Positions 10,093 to 21,604 of a DNA stretch of 64,000 bases are shown here, piece by piece. How positions within the stretch are numbered: the first letter of the stretch is position 1; each line of letters opens with the position of its first letter. The stretch is from Dichotomocladium elegans (taxonomy: Eukaryota; Mucoromycota; Mucoromycetes; Mucorales; Lichtheimiaceae), in NCBI GenBank assembly GCA_025716815.1, contig JAIXMN010000038.1, positions 124,001 through 188,000 of the forward strand. Direction: 5' to 3'. The notes below the pieces were generated by a model. That model had not been told where the DNA came from. It worked only from the letters and a program-made list of their open reading frames with translations, and searched no databases. Made by a program: the position numbers and the translations under genes.

Positions 10093-13043
10093 CTACTCGC
10101 CGAAATATGTACACCACGAGTTGACAAGTACACTCTCGCGAAGCTTTGCAGGATTGAGCCGATTTCTTGATGCTGGAATGTAATGCTTTGCTCGTGAAAA
10201 TGTGCGCTCCAAACCGACTGACAATGCTGGTATTGCCAGGTATCTGCGCGCCATTGTCTTCAGCTCTTTCCATTCGTTCACCTCGCCGCGACAGTAGCTG
10301 AGAACAAGCTCCTGATTGACACTGTTTGTCTCATCAAATATACAATTGGCGGAGACATATGCCTGCAGCTGGTCAGCAATCCTTTGCGGCCTCCTGATTA
10401 AGGCATCTGGATTGCAAATGGACGACTCATGACCAGCAATCGGTTTGTACACTTCCCAGGTCGCTTGCACTTGCTCTTTCGCAACATCACCAAAGTGTCC
10501 CCAGTTCTCGTCCTCCCACCATTGGAATTTCAGCCGTGGATCCATAGCAGTCGCGACAGCAAAGGCATGTCCTTCGGCCTTGCAGTAGTAGCCTTTTAAT
10601 TTTGCCCATCCACAGTGTGCTGCTTCTGATAGCGCGGGCCATTCCTACGAATCAACATATAAGTTTGGTGTCTGGAATCGCTTCACTGTAACCTCGCTTA
10701 CATTTTTCCAGTCCTCCTCAAAGTTTTCCAGATGGTCAAGCAACCAGTTATATGAGAGAATTACAAGGTTCAAGGTTGGGTATTGTCGCGGATACAGGGC
10801 AGACAGACAAGAAAGTGTAGCGCAGGAACAAGACAGGAGAACAGAAGGCAGGCACAGGGCTGAATGGGTTGGCAGTGATAGTGCTGGCAATGGAGTAGAG
10901 GGGAAGATCAGGAACTACTCTAGAGAACAATACTATACTACTAACCAGAATTGTGCCTGACAGAAAAGAATCAAGACAAGACAGGACAAGAGATGGAGGA
11001 CAAGACAAGAACTACACTACGGGGGGTGGGTGTTAGGTACTTCCGATCACACAGCATACACCAATTCGGATAGCTACCAGGAACAAGGCAGAGCCCAAGA
11101 GGCAGGACAAAGGATAGGTATGGATTGATAGACTGGATAGACAGAGAACTGATGACCAGGGATGATATATGACGAAGGATAATCTGATGATATTTTATTA
11201 TAACAAATACGAGGGTATTTATACTAGATCTTATGGGAGAGGCATATGGGATATACTGAGGTTCGTTGCAATGACTTGAAGAATTAATAAATGTAGATGG
11301 AGTAATAAATGCAATCGACCAAAATTAATGCAACCAGGTCAATAAATGCATTCGTGAAAGGGGTACCCAGGGTAAGGGGCGAACGCGCTCAAATAATCCC
11401 ATTTTGGGTCATGACAGGTATGTCGCGCCAGAGAGCAGTGGTGTCAGCTTGGCAAATTCGTGAAGCAATAATGAAACTTTCTCCAAGCACAACCATTCGT
11501 CATCAGACAGCGCATATTGTTCAAGCCCTGGAATGTTGTGACAAGTATTGTTGTATGTGCGTCTGACCTCCAGCGACCATTGAATCATCTTGTATGTGGA
11601 ATTCCACTGAGTGTGGACGTCTAGGATTAAAGCGAGAGGGCTACTGGTGACCTGTTCCTCCGCTTCAAACATGCCGTCAAAAGCACTATGGTACTGAGCA
11701 AGCCGCTGTGGAGATGCACGGATATTGACAATTCCCTTCCATAGTTTGCGCAAGATGACACCTAAGGTGAGGATATTTAGTCGCGTTGAAATGGTGCGCT
11801 CATTTCATCTTTTTTTCTGATATTTACCTGGTGTGTTGTCATCTGGTCCTTCTTCTTCGTCCTCAAAAGCCCCTTGCTCGCTGTCAGCTGCCTCAGCCTT
11901 TAAACTGTCGCGGATCACACTCTGAGCAGTGAGATTGATAATGTGCGCGATGCAAGGAATACGATTTTCCGTTGCATTAAATACAGTGATACCGACACTA
12001 TGCTCGACTTGCTCGGCCATCTTGATCATATTTGACGCGTTGTCAGCAGTCAAATAAAATGGTTTCCTTGAGAGGCCCCAGTCATTTAGGACCTTTCCAA
12101 AAGCGGCCGCCATGTTTGCTCCTGTGTGTGGTCCAACACGCTCTTCGAAACCCAAAGCAATTGACTGTTGTGTCCACTCGGTGTCAATCCAATGAACGGT
12201 GACGCCGAGGAAGGTAGTTCTCCATTCGCTGGTCCAAGCGTCAACAGTATACGCCAGATTCTCTTGCTCTTGTAGGACGACAATAATCCAAGACTTGTAA
12301 TACTCGTACAGGTAAGATACAGCGCGTGCAAGTGTATCATTGCTTGGCGGTTTGACTGCTCTTGGATTTGGTGCTGATTGCGCAAGGTTGAGTAATGTAT
12401 AAAAGTTGCGATTCTTGACAATTGTAAATGGCAAAGCCGCAGACACAACGAAAAGCGCGAGTGCTTGTCTATACTGCTCATCGTTGAATTGGGGAGGGAT
12501 GAGATCCCCACTACCTCTGAAGTGCTGGTCAAGGAATGTCCCTTGCTGGGTCGGCGTAAGCGACGTGTCCGCAGTAATGCAATGGGTCCCAAGGTGCTTC
12601 TTCAGAACAGTCGTGGAACCTCGTGGGTCCTTGTACCGCTTATTGCAACGTGATGCCTTGCTCCCAATGGTGAATCGACACTGGTAATAGAGCATATTGG
12701 TTACTGGATCTTCAACGGCGTCAAACCATTTGTACACCCAGTTCTTTCGGGCCTTGACGCTCACTCCTTCGGCGGACTGGATGGAGCTTGAGTCCTGGCC
12801 GCCGCCATTGCCATTGCCATTGTCCTCATCCCACTCTGAATCAATTGACGTGATGGAATCCTGGTGGTCAAGGGACATAAAGCTGCCTCCCCTGGATAAC
12901 CTGGGCATTCCCTGTTTCGAAATTGACAGCTCAGAAGGCAGGTCTCTAGTTAATATTTGATAACCTACATCAACTTCAGAATCGCTGCTGACCATAAGAT
13001 CAGAGGAACGTTTGCCAAGGTTAGAAGTGCTTGAGTTGGACAT
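10093..13043 (-). pseudogene. hAT-1 transposase, split by a solo LTR
   Basis: Minus-strand exons: 13043-11828, 11761-10702 (containing the solo LTR) and 10644-10093, with introns 11762-11827 and 10645-10701 (GTAAAT...TAG, GTAAGC...TAG). Removing the LTR plus one target duplication leaves the frame intact, giving about 729 residues. Exon 1 has a BED-type zinc finger (YYQCRF...CNK...HLGTHC, about residues 115-155), the first catalytic Asp region YTVDAWTS, the second LTADNASNM, and CIAHIINLT. The last exon has the hAT C-terminal dimerisation region (ALSVGLERTFSRAKHYIP...). Other copies have Ser where this copy has Leu in SVGLER (TCG to TTG). Apart from the insertions no stop is seen. Confidence 0.88.
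10784..11416. mobile_element. Solo LTR (633 bp) inside hAT-1, TSD GGTAT
   Basis: On the minus strand the segment starts TGTCATGACCC and ends CGCGACA, the TG...CA pattern of LTRs. Perfect 5-bp duplications GGTAT (plus strand) lie at 10779-10783 and 11417-11421. It has no coding capacity and no partner LTR nearby, so it is best read as the product of LTR-LTR recombination. The transposase frame rejoins exactly when it is removed. No internal region in this window belongs to its family. Confidence 0.9.
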
Positions 13044-13068
13044 AGTGGATCTTTGGTAAGTGTCTGTA

Positions 13069-13433
13069 CAGGATTTTCAAGAAGAACTTTGCCACAAATT
13101 TTAGTTGTTCATATAGACGGTCTAGGTTTTTCGTTTTTTCTTGCTTCAAATTCGAATACAAATTTTAGTATTTCGTTGCTACCCTTTTGTCAAATTAAAA
13201 GGCAATAGCAGCAAGAACATTTCAATCAAGGCTATAGATGAGTCTTCCTTCTCCTCTTTTTACACCAGAATAGTTTTGGGAGGCCAACCATTTATGTTTC
13301 ATTCTAATTTCGAAGGAAGAAGAGAAACGAAATACTAAAATTTGTATTCGATTTTGAAGCAAAAAAAACGAAAAACCTAGACCATCTATATGAACAACTA
13401 AAATTTGTGGCAAAGTTCTTCTTGAAAATCCTG
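13069..13433. mobile_element. MITE copy B, 365 bp
   Basis: Same family as the element at 8549, in the opposite orientation, with about 110-bp inverted repeats and TA at 13067-13068 and 13434-13435. It sits just upstream of the hAT-1 transposase start (13043), in its 5' leader. Confidence 0.92.
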
Positions 13434-13435
13434 TA

Positions 13436-14775
13436 TTTAAAGACATATTAGTAACCAAGTGTAAGGTGAGTCAAGCTTGAATGATATTTACAAGAAAAAA
13501 TAAAGTGCGAGGTAGTTGAGACGAGATGAGATGGATGGGTTAGAGAGAGTGAAAAAAGACAACTAGAAAAGTATCTTTGAGGTTGATGTTTATTCCTGAA
13601 AATAAAATATCTCTCTTTTATAATAATTCTATTAGAACGGCGATGTAAGTGCTTAATCCTGTTAGGACGTATCGGATGAGAGCATTCTCTTTTCATTGTC
13701 CTCTTCAAGACCAGTGATGGATCCTGGATAGAGGAAGTACCTTTGATAGGTGCAAGTATCCCGCCTCGCAGGCGGATATGGAAATAATGGTTCCTGAACA
13801 TCAATATGCCAAATTCATCACCATCTTAGTTTCAGGATATCGGCCATCCTAGCCCCTTTTTAAAACGCCTTGGTACTTAGCTCAATTTGGAAGGCGCTAA
13901 CTCTATATATGGAAGGTCCTTACCCTTTACTTGCTATCATTGAACCGTTTGCTTTTACGTTTTGGATGTTGATTTGCTCATTCTGGGAAATGTGTCTGTG
14001 GAGGGGGTTTTTTGGTGGTTGTCAGTTTTAGTTTTATTTGCAGTGGATTTTTTTTGGATGAGCACAGTTGATGGAGTACATTGATCTTTGTGGGGGTGGC
14101 GGGGAGTTTTGGAGGAGTTTGCTTAGAAAAATGGTTGTGTGGAAACAGTAAAGAGGTTCATGGAATGGGTGACACTACAGAAGTAGAAAGGGAAAAGTTT
14201 TCATTCGTTTGTGTGGTCGGGGTGCCCTGCCCTGATTCGCTCAAGTATGCAAGGTACTTGGCTTGATGTTCCGACGTAACTTACAAAAATGGTAACCGCT
14301 AAGCTGGGCTGGAAAATTGTTGCGAGGAGGCAACGTCTCCTCACCTGACAGTCTGCATATGCCCTTCTTTTTTTTTCATGGGGATAAAGGCGCGGTAAAT
14401 TCATGTCTTTGTATGTGCATTGTATAGATAAAAGTTGCCAAGGTAGACGTCTCTCTCTTTTATCCATAGTAAAAATAAAAACTCTTGGCAGCAGAATCTC
14501 TTGGCGCCCCTACGCTGCTGCAAAGTTGACATATATGGGCGACGTGCATCTGTTCACCTATTATAACCCAAGTCTTGGCCCTTTTAGAAGCAAAAAACTG
14601 CCTACATTGCGTTTTCTTATCAAACAAGAAAGACTTGGAAAAGTCTTGGAACGAGTATAAATTATCTGCATCCGTAGCAGATTTGTTGAACATTGTCTTT
14701 ACTGTTTCCTGCTGTTATCTACAGTTTATTCATCATCAACGAGGGGACACAAGTGTGTTTGACGGATCCAACAAC
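13436..14775. other. No recognised gene (1.3 kb)
   Basis: Only short overlapping frames are present. The stretch holds AT-rich sequence and, from about 14400, what should be the 5' flank and 5' leader of Helitron-2. I looked for the missing right end of hAT-1 and for a Helitron 5' end and could not place either with confidence. Confidence 0.6.
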
Positions 14776-17700
14776 ATGGTAAGTTGTTTTGTTTTTGGAA
14801 TTTTTTATCACCACGAGAAACCTTTTTAAATTAATGATGATTTTCTACTCAAGGGAGATCAACCTCCAACACGAACTTGCATCTGTGGCTCTTCCACACA
14901 CCTGCGTACATCGTTTTCCGCCTGTCCATTGAATAGCCGAAGAATTCGCCAGAGGACTGAAACTTCTAATAATGTATGTATGCCTCTTTTTTTTTTCTGG
15001 GAAAGTTATTCAAAAGTTTGCATTTTTGAAAGCGTGCTAAAACCAAAATATATTTAGAGTTTGGCGATTATTGTTCCATCGCAATATAGTCCCATACCTT
15101 CCTGTCCGGCCTGTGGCTCAACAATTCATCTACACCCAACTGACCACGATTGCCCTGTAAACAATTCGCACAGACGAGGTAATTTTCGTTCTACTCGCAT
15201 TTTTTTTTTCACTTTTTATGCTAAAGATATCTTTATGTGATCACTCTCAAGGCGATCTTGCATCTACTGCCCCTGCTCATCCTCCTTGCGTTCGATGCGG
15301 CTCCCCAACTCATCAGCGTTCGTCTTCTCGCCAATGTCCTTTCCATAACAACAATCATCCTCAGTATCGCATTGCAAGAAGAGACCCATTCGAGCCAACG
15401 AATATTTTCGGGCCAAACATCTGTTATACTGAAGGACCACAGTACCGACGCCACATCTTTGAACGCATGTCAGCAGAATGTCCATTCTGCCACGCTAAAA
15501 TGTGGATCCACGAGCGCCTCGCCAATTCGTCTCTCACCAATCCACGTTTTGGATTGTGCTGCACAAGCGGAACGGTCCAGCTTACTCTGCCTCGCGCCCC
15601 ATCGCAAGAGATCATTGCGCTGCTGACGGGAACAGATCCTGCTGCAGTGGAATTTCGCACGTCAATTCGCGCCTACAACAATGCCTTTTCCTTTGCTTCC
15701 ATCGAGGATAACCATGACAGAGAACTTGCCAATGGTTCAAATGGCGTGTCAACCTACCGCGTTAATGGCACTGTATATCATCGCATGGGAACATTGCGCG
15801 CTGGCACGAATTATCCGCCGGCTTTTTCACAGATCTACTTCACCGACCCTGACGAACAACTGGCACGACGAACCTCTCTCTTTTCGGATCTCAACAGAGA
15901 TACAGTCGAGCTTCTCCAGGCCGTCATGATGCGCGACAACCCCTATGCGCAGACATTCCTCTCTGTTTTTGAGCGCTATCAAAACGAGCCTTTTGGATCG
16001 CTGCGTGCAGTCATTCGTCCTGCACACCGGATGGGAAGGCGGTACGACCCACAGTCTACACCTGAGGTGGCAGCATTGGTCGTTGAGAGGACAACGGACG
16101 GCACCGTCGACACCCACGCTATTGTTCTTGCTGACCGCGCAACAGGAGGCCTCCACAGGATAAGTTCTCTCCACCCGGCTTACATTCCTCTTCACTACGT
16201 TCTCATGCACCCGTTTGCGGACGAGGGATGGTATGCCGGGATGGAAAGCCGGACAACTGAGGGCAGCACTACCAGTGTCACTCTGCGCGAATTTGCTGCA
16301 TACATGCTAATGATTCGACAAGGCCCAAGGCATACATACCACCACTACTTTGGCAGGTTGTTTCAACAATTAGTGGTCGATAACTATGTACGGATCGAGG
16401 GTAGCCGCCTGCAGTATTTGCGAAGCAACCAGGACGATCTCCGGCGAGAGTTCTACAGTGGGATGGTCGACGATATAGATCCTCGACAGCTCGGCCAAAG
16501 AACCATTTTGCCTTCAAGCTTCACTGGCGGCCCGCGCTACATGAAGCAGGCAATGCAAGACAGCTTGGCAATCGTAAGCCAGCTGGGTGACCCAACTCTC
16601 TTTATCACTTTTACTTGCAACCCGAAATGGCCCGAGATTGTCAATGAGCTTCTCCTAGGCCAGAAGGCCCACGACCGACCAGACATTTGCTCCCGAGTTT
16701 TCAACATCAAGATGAAGGAGCTCATTGCCCATATTGTCAACGGTGAAATTTTTGGCCATGTCGAGGGCTATATTGCGACGGTCGAGTTCCAAAAGCGTGG
16801 GTTGCCGCATGTCCATATGCTTTTTATCTTGCAAGAGAACGATCGCCCAGAGACGGTAGCCAAGTACGATGAGTTTGTTTGCGCAGAGTTGCCAGACCCA
16901 GAGATCAACCCCATGCTTTATCGGACTGTCACAGCGACCATGATCCACGGACCTTGCGGACAATTTAACAGGGGGCAGTCTTGCTGTGAACGAACAGGCC
17001 AGTGTGAGAAAAAGTTCCCAAAGAGATATTGCGGTCAAACACGTGTGACCGGAGATGGAAATCCAGTCTATCGCCGGCGGGAGACTCCCAACCGAGGGCA
17101 TCTTATTCCAAACCGGGGCATAATTGTCGACAATCAATGGGTTATCCCATATAACCCATATCTCAGCCACAAGTATGACGCGCATATCAACGTAGAGATC
17201 TGCACCAGTACCCGGGCAGTAAAATACATTTGCAAATACATTACCAAGGGAACCGACAGGGCTCAGGTCGAGATATCTCGCGGCCAAGTTTCTCAGGCGG
17301 TTGCCTCTACAACCATTACAGCTGCCTCTGCCTCTGCCTCTGATGATCCTGCTACCGCTCCTCCTCCTGTGGACGAGATCCAAGAGTACCTCGACGCGAG
17401 ATACATCGGGCCCTGTGAAGCAATCTGGCGGACACTCAGATTCGATGTACACTTCCATAGTCCGCCTGTGATCTGCTTAGATATCCATCTACCTGAGCAG
17501 CAGTACGTCATATTCTGTCGGTCAATGTCCACAGAAGAACTAAACGCAGCACGTCATGCGGCAAGATCGGGGACCAAACTCCTCGCCTTTTTCAGCCTCT
17601 GCTCCACCGACCCATTCGCCGCAAACCTCCTGTATTCCGCCATCCCCTGCCACTACACTTGGGACAGCAGAAACCGCGAGTGGAGAAGAAGAGAACGGCA

Positions 17701-19750
17701 GGAAATAGCAAACGTAGTATCCCGCATGTACTTTGCATCACCATCCAATATGCCCCTCTACTGCCTCCGCTTACTTTTGCAAAAGATACCAGGTCCGACA
17801 AGCTTCGATGACCTACTCGCGAATGGGGTCGGTGCTCCACACCCGACCTTCCAGGCTGCTGCTCTTGCAAGAGGTTACTTGGAATCTGACGACGAGTGGG
17901 AACAGTGTATGGTGGAGGCATCGCTTATTGCTTCTGCGGCATCCTTGCGCGCGCTTTTTGTCTGCATATTGATCCACAGCTCTCCTGCTGACCCGTTGCA
18001 GCTCTGGAACAACCACCGCGAACGAATGGCGGACAATTACTTTTTCGAGTTCCGACGGATCCGTAATATGCCCAGCGAGCAGGACTTGCAGCAACAAGAC
18101 GTGGATATCATCTACCAACGCACGCTTGGCGCCATTGACTCGATCATGCAGGCATCAGGCCACCGCCTCTCAGATTTTCCGACCCTGCCCCAGGAGTCCC
18201 GAGACACCCTCGAAGAATCCATGCCACCGGCTCAAGTCCTAATCAATGCCGAGCGCACGCAATATGATCAGTACGAACAAGCCTTGCAAAATGCTGAATT
18301 GGTTCATACCCTCAATGATGACCAGAGAGCTGCGTACAATGCTATTGTCACATCAATTGCTGAGCAAGCCAGCAACCCTCATGTACCGCGCATTTTCTTC
18401 ATCAATGGTCCCGGCGGTACAGGAAAGTCGCAAGTCTTTAAAGCTCTCTTGACCCATGTACGCGCTCAACAGGAGATTGCGTTGCCTGTCGCCTCATCCG
18501 GCAGTGCCGCAATTCTGCTTCCCGGTGGCCGCACAGCTCACAGCTGCTTCAAGATCCCACTCGATCCAGACGAAACAAGCACCTGCAGCATTAGCCTGAC
18601 CAGCGCACACGCGCATCTCATTCAAAGTGCTTCTCTGATCGTGTGGGATGAGGCAGTCATGGGTGGCAAGTACTCCTTTGAGGCCGTGGACAAGACCCTC
18701 AAGGACATTATGGGTGCAGTCGACCCTCCCTGCGAACACATTCCCTTTGGTGGCAAGGTGGTTGTCTTTGGCGGCGACTTTCGCCAGTTGCTTCCAGTCC
18801 TCAAGAAGGGTACACGCCCAGAGATCGTCGCTGGCACCATCCAACGCACTACGTTCTGGCGCCATGTCCGCATTCTGCATCTCAACATCAACATGAGAGT
18901 GCGAAATGCCGGTCCTCAAGCTGCTGCCTTTGCTGACCTGCTCCTTGCTGTTGGTGATGGAAGGCCACCATACCACGAGAGTTTTGAAATCCCGCAACAG
19001 TGGCGTATCGAGGCCAACGACAGCATGGATCTCATTCATGTCATCTACCCTTCGATCTGCCTCCCAAACCAGCCATCGGTTCAGTTCCGCGATGGTGCTA
19101 TTCTTGCCACCAAGAACGCCGACGTTGACGATATCAACAACAAGGCTTTCAGTGTCTTTCCTGGTGAAAGCAGAGAGTACCATTCCCACGACCGCATTAT
19201 TGACGCCGATGACCCAGATGTAGCGGCATCAAGCTACCCTCCAGAGTTCCTCAACAGCCTCAATTCCTCAGGTGTTCCCCCACACTGCTTGAGGCTAAAG
19301 GTGGGTATGCCTTTGGTGCTGCTCCGAAATCTCGACCCCGCTGCAGGCCTCTGCAATGGCACCAAACTCATCCTCACGCGGCTTATGGACCATTGCATTG
19401 CCGTCAGATCCATTGCCCATGGCCAACAGGGCGTGGTGCATATTATTCCTCGAATCAACCTCTGTACCAAAGAGGGCGAGATGCCATTTGTCCTGTGCCG
19501 TCGCCAACTGCCTGTTCGTCCCGCGTTTGCAATAACCATCCATAAGGCACAAGGCCAAACACTGTCCCGTGTGGGTATTCATCTTCGCGAACCTGTATTT
19601 ACACACGGGCAGTTATATGTCGCACTGTCACGAGCAACAAACCCTGACAACCTGCACGTGGCAGTCTATGGTGATATGACAGCTACCCACCCCGCAACAG
19701 CGAATGTGGTGTATCCCGAGGTTCTTCTCCGCCAGTCGACCTCTATATAA
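14776..19750 (+). CDS. Helitron-2 Rep-helicase with three N-terminal zinc knuckles, apparently intact
   Basis: Four exons fit by phase: 14776-14778 (ATG only, or a slightly longer first exon), 14854-14973, 15058-15178 and 15252-19750, giving about 1580 residues. Each of the last three exons opens with a similar cysteine module: CICGSSTH...CP, CPACGSTIH...CP and CVRCGSPTH...CP. Downstream are the Rep HUH motif LPHVHMLF (about residue 530 counted from 15218), the tyrosine motif KYICKYITKG, and a Pif1-type helicase: Walker A GPGGTGKSQ (about 1063), LIVWDEAVM, GGDFRQLLPV, NMRVRN, HKAQGQT and YVALSRA. This is the rolling-circle transposase of Helitrons: the Tyr pair nicks DNA and the helicase unwinds it. 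No premature stop is seen in 4.5 kb. The acceptor at 15251 is preferred over the nearer one at about 15229, which would bring in a stop. Confidence 0.9.
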
Positions 19751-19920
19751 ACATCAACTATGCCCATACCATTCCTTTTTACTTATGACGCCAACTTTTT
19801 TCTCCATTCATTCACCTATGCCCTTCTACCATTCCTTTCCTTTTTCGTCAATAATAAAAACCAAGACCTGTCCCGTGTAACCAACTTGCGCCACAAAGCA
19901 AAAATCTATTCTCCATGACA

Positions 19921-19951
19921 CGTACGGGGGGTCTAGGGGGGTTTACCCCCC
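19921..19951 (+). repeat. G/C hairpin, candidate Helitron 3' end structure
   Basis: GGGGGG at 19936-19941 and CCCCCC at 19946-19951 flank a TTTA loop; a second G-run precedes at 19926. It lies 170 bp after the helicase stop and after a poly(A)-signal-like AATAAAAA (19851). Helitrons carry a hairpin close to their 3' end, followed by CTRR. The exact terminus is unclear: the next CTRR-like triplets are imperfect. Confidence 0.5.
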
Positions 19952-20557
19952 AGCGAGCCGAATTCTCTGTAGCCCAGGAAGCGACTGACACGGAGCGCAG
20001 CGCAGGGGCTCAGTCAGCAGACGGGCGAAAGAGGCTGGAGGCTCGTAGTGATGTGAAAGCGGCTAAGCTCTCTTGCATGGATCAATATTCACCACTCCTT
20101 TTTTTAATACTTTCGAACGACATTCATGCTATGTGCTCAAAGAATCAATAATGCTGTTGTTGCTTGAACAAAGTGTGTACCTGTCAAAAGAACCATTGGA
20201 CTGACCGTGATATCAGATATCTATTCTGGGAACAAATGCTTGACAGAACGGACAGGTGTCGGAAAAAAATTTGAGCCAATTTCAGGCCTGGCAATTTCTT
20301 TATGCTCCTTCTATTTTCCAAATGTGTTCGGACAGGCAATGGCAGTGCTGAGGTCATGCGACAAACAAGTCAATGCATCATTCTCATGCCGGCCTTTCAT
20401 TCACCTCCAAAGCATTATTAATGCCATTTACTATTGATACGTTGCTTTCAGCTACATTTATTTCACGATCATTTCACGCAATCAAGTCGATAAATTTTGC
20501 GAACAAGCACAATTTATTTGTCGCGAATTGAGCAATGTTGCATGGCCCTCTTACCCC
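19952..20557. other. No recognised gene
   Basis: Short frames only. It starts with GC-rich sequence that may still belong to the Helitron 3' end (a possible 6-bp stem GACTGA/TCAGTC near 19983-20017) and then becomes AT-rich. It ends at the left target duplication of MULE-1. Confidence 0.5.
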
Positions 20558-20566
20558 AGCTGCCTT

Positions 20567-21586
20567 GCAAAAAGACAATTTACCGTACAAAAATAGCTGG
20601 TCTTGAAATATTTCAGCAGCCAAAAAGAAAAATTTATCTGTACAAAAATTGCGGGACTTTAAACTTGAATGCCCCCCCCAAAAAAATTTTTTTGGATAAT
20701 TGCCTCAACCAGCAATGCATGGGCACCTCATTTTCGCGTTTTTTTTTTCTTGGAAAACCAATTGCATTCAACTTTCACATGACCATGCACCACATTCCTG
20801 CACAGTCATGAAAATTGCGGAAACGGCATCAGCAACAATGCAGCTAATTATAACGAGAGACATTCCCTACGCATGCGCATTTGCTTTGAAGTAAGTGGGA
20901 ACACGCCAAGTCGGCGATTTAGGACATTCGTTTTCATTCCTTGTCGTGTCATCCATTAACATTACATTGTGTGCTTCAGGCAATCATACTCTTTTATTTT
21001 ATGTACGACGTGCTCGTTCTCCGTTTCTTAGATGGCATTTGCGCAACGTTGGTTTGCCACGCACATTTCGTTGCAAATGAAGCTGGTTAATTTATGGGAA
21101 CATTACATTTATTTGGCTTTCATTGCCATGCAATTGCCAAATCTAACATTGTATTGTACCTTTGACGCAGGACCAACTCTTTTGTTCGAAAAGTTACGCG
21201 TTTATCTTATGTTGTCTGGCAAATTCGACTTATACTTCAGCAATGCGGTTTGTATGCCATCTACATTTCGGCGACATTGAAGGTTAATTAGAAACGGAAT
21301 GCGAGGCAGGGAGAAGGAAAGGTATACGGAAGTGTGTGCACTAGGCCTAAGGGAAACTCTGCTTTGTTGAGAGATAATATAAAATATAAAAATATTACAA
21401 ATAAAAAGAACACCTTTTTTGTCCTTCCAGCCACCATCGTTTTATACAGTATGCCCAATCTGCATGTTCCATTCCGCATCTGTCTCAGCAACGTGTAGAT
21501 TTACGTCAGATTGCCATTGCAATCTTCATCTTGAGTTTATCTTCAACATTCTGAGTAATTACCGGAATGGTCGCGCACATCCTAAC
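20567..21586 (+). repeat. MULE-1 left terminal inverted repeat
   Basis: Pairs with 24203-25209 in reverse complement. The outer ~290 bp are nearly identical; further in, similarity is patchy with small gaps, but landmarks align all along (a run of C/A/T at 20671-20695, CACATTTCGTTG..., and GTGTAGATTTACG near 21494). It ends only 18 bp before the transposase ATG at 21605, so the repeat must hold the promoter. Confidence 0.9.
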
Positions 21587-21604
21587 CAGCTAATTATATA
21601 GATC

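Larger units (their letters stand above)
9368..13435 (-). mobile_element. hAT-1: full-coding hAT transposon, disrupted
   Basis: The left end TAGGGTTTCTCATTGACGG is the complement of the right end of hAT-3 (49104), so this copy lies on the minus strand. It carries the whole transposase gene (10093-13043), unlike hAT-2 and hAT-3. It was later hit by a solo LTR (10784-11416) and by a MITE (13069-13433). I could not find its right terminal repeat between 13434 and 14775, so the right limit is unknown. The 9368-10092 segment is non-coding 3' sequence, shared almost exactly with hAT-2 and hAT-3, and contains repeated GGATC motifs near the end. Confidence 0.85.

Noticed and set aside
13876..13935. 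tRNA-like CTTAGCTCAATTTGGAAGGC
   Set aside because: Looks like an A box, but no B box or acceptor pairing follows.
14575..14778. Longer first exon of Helitron-2 starting at ATG 14575
   Set aside because: The extra residues resemble no part of the family, and the frame looks like chance; the ATG at the splice donor (14776) is kept as default, with low certainty about the start.
17000..19200. Minus-strand frames of 231-267 codons opposite Helitron-2
   Set aside because: Shadows of the Rep-helicase frame; no recognisable domain.
19936..19951. Hairpin G6-TTTA-C6 as a bacterial-type terminator
   Set aside because: Introns and element types are eukaryotic; position after a Helitron gene fits a Helitron end better.
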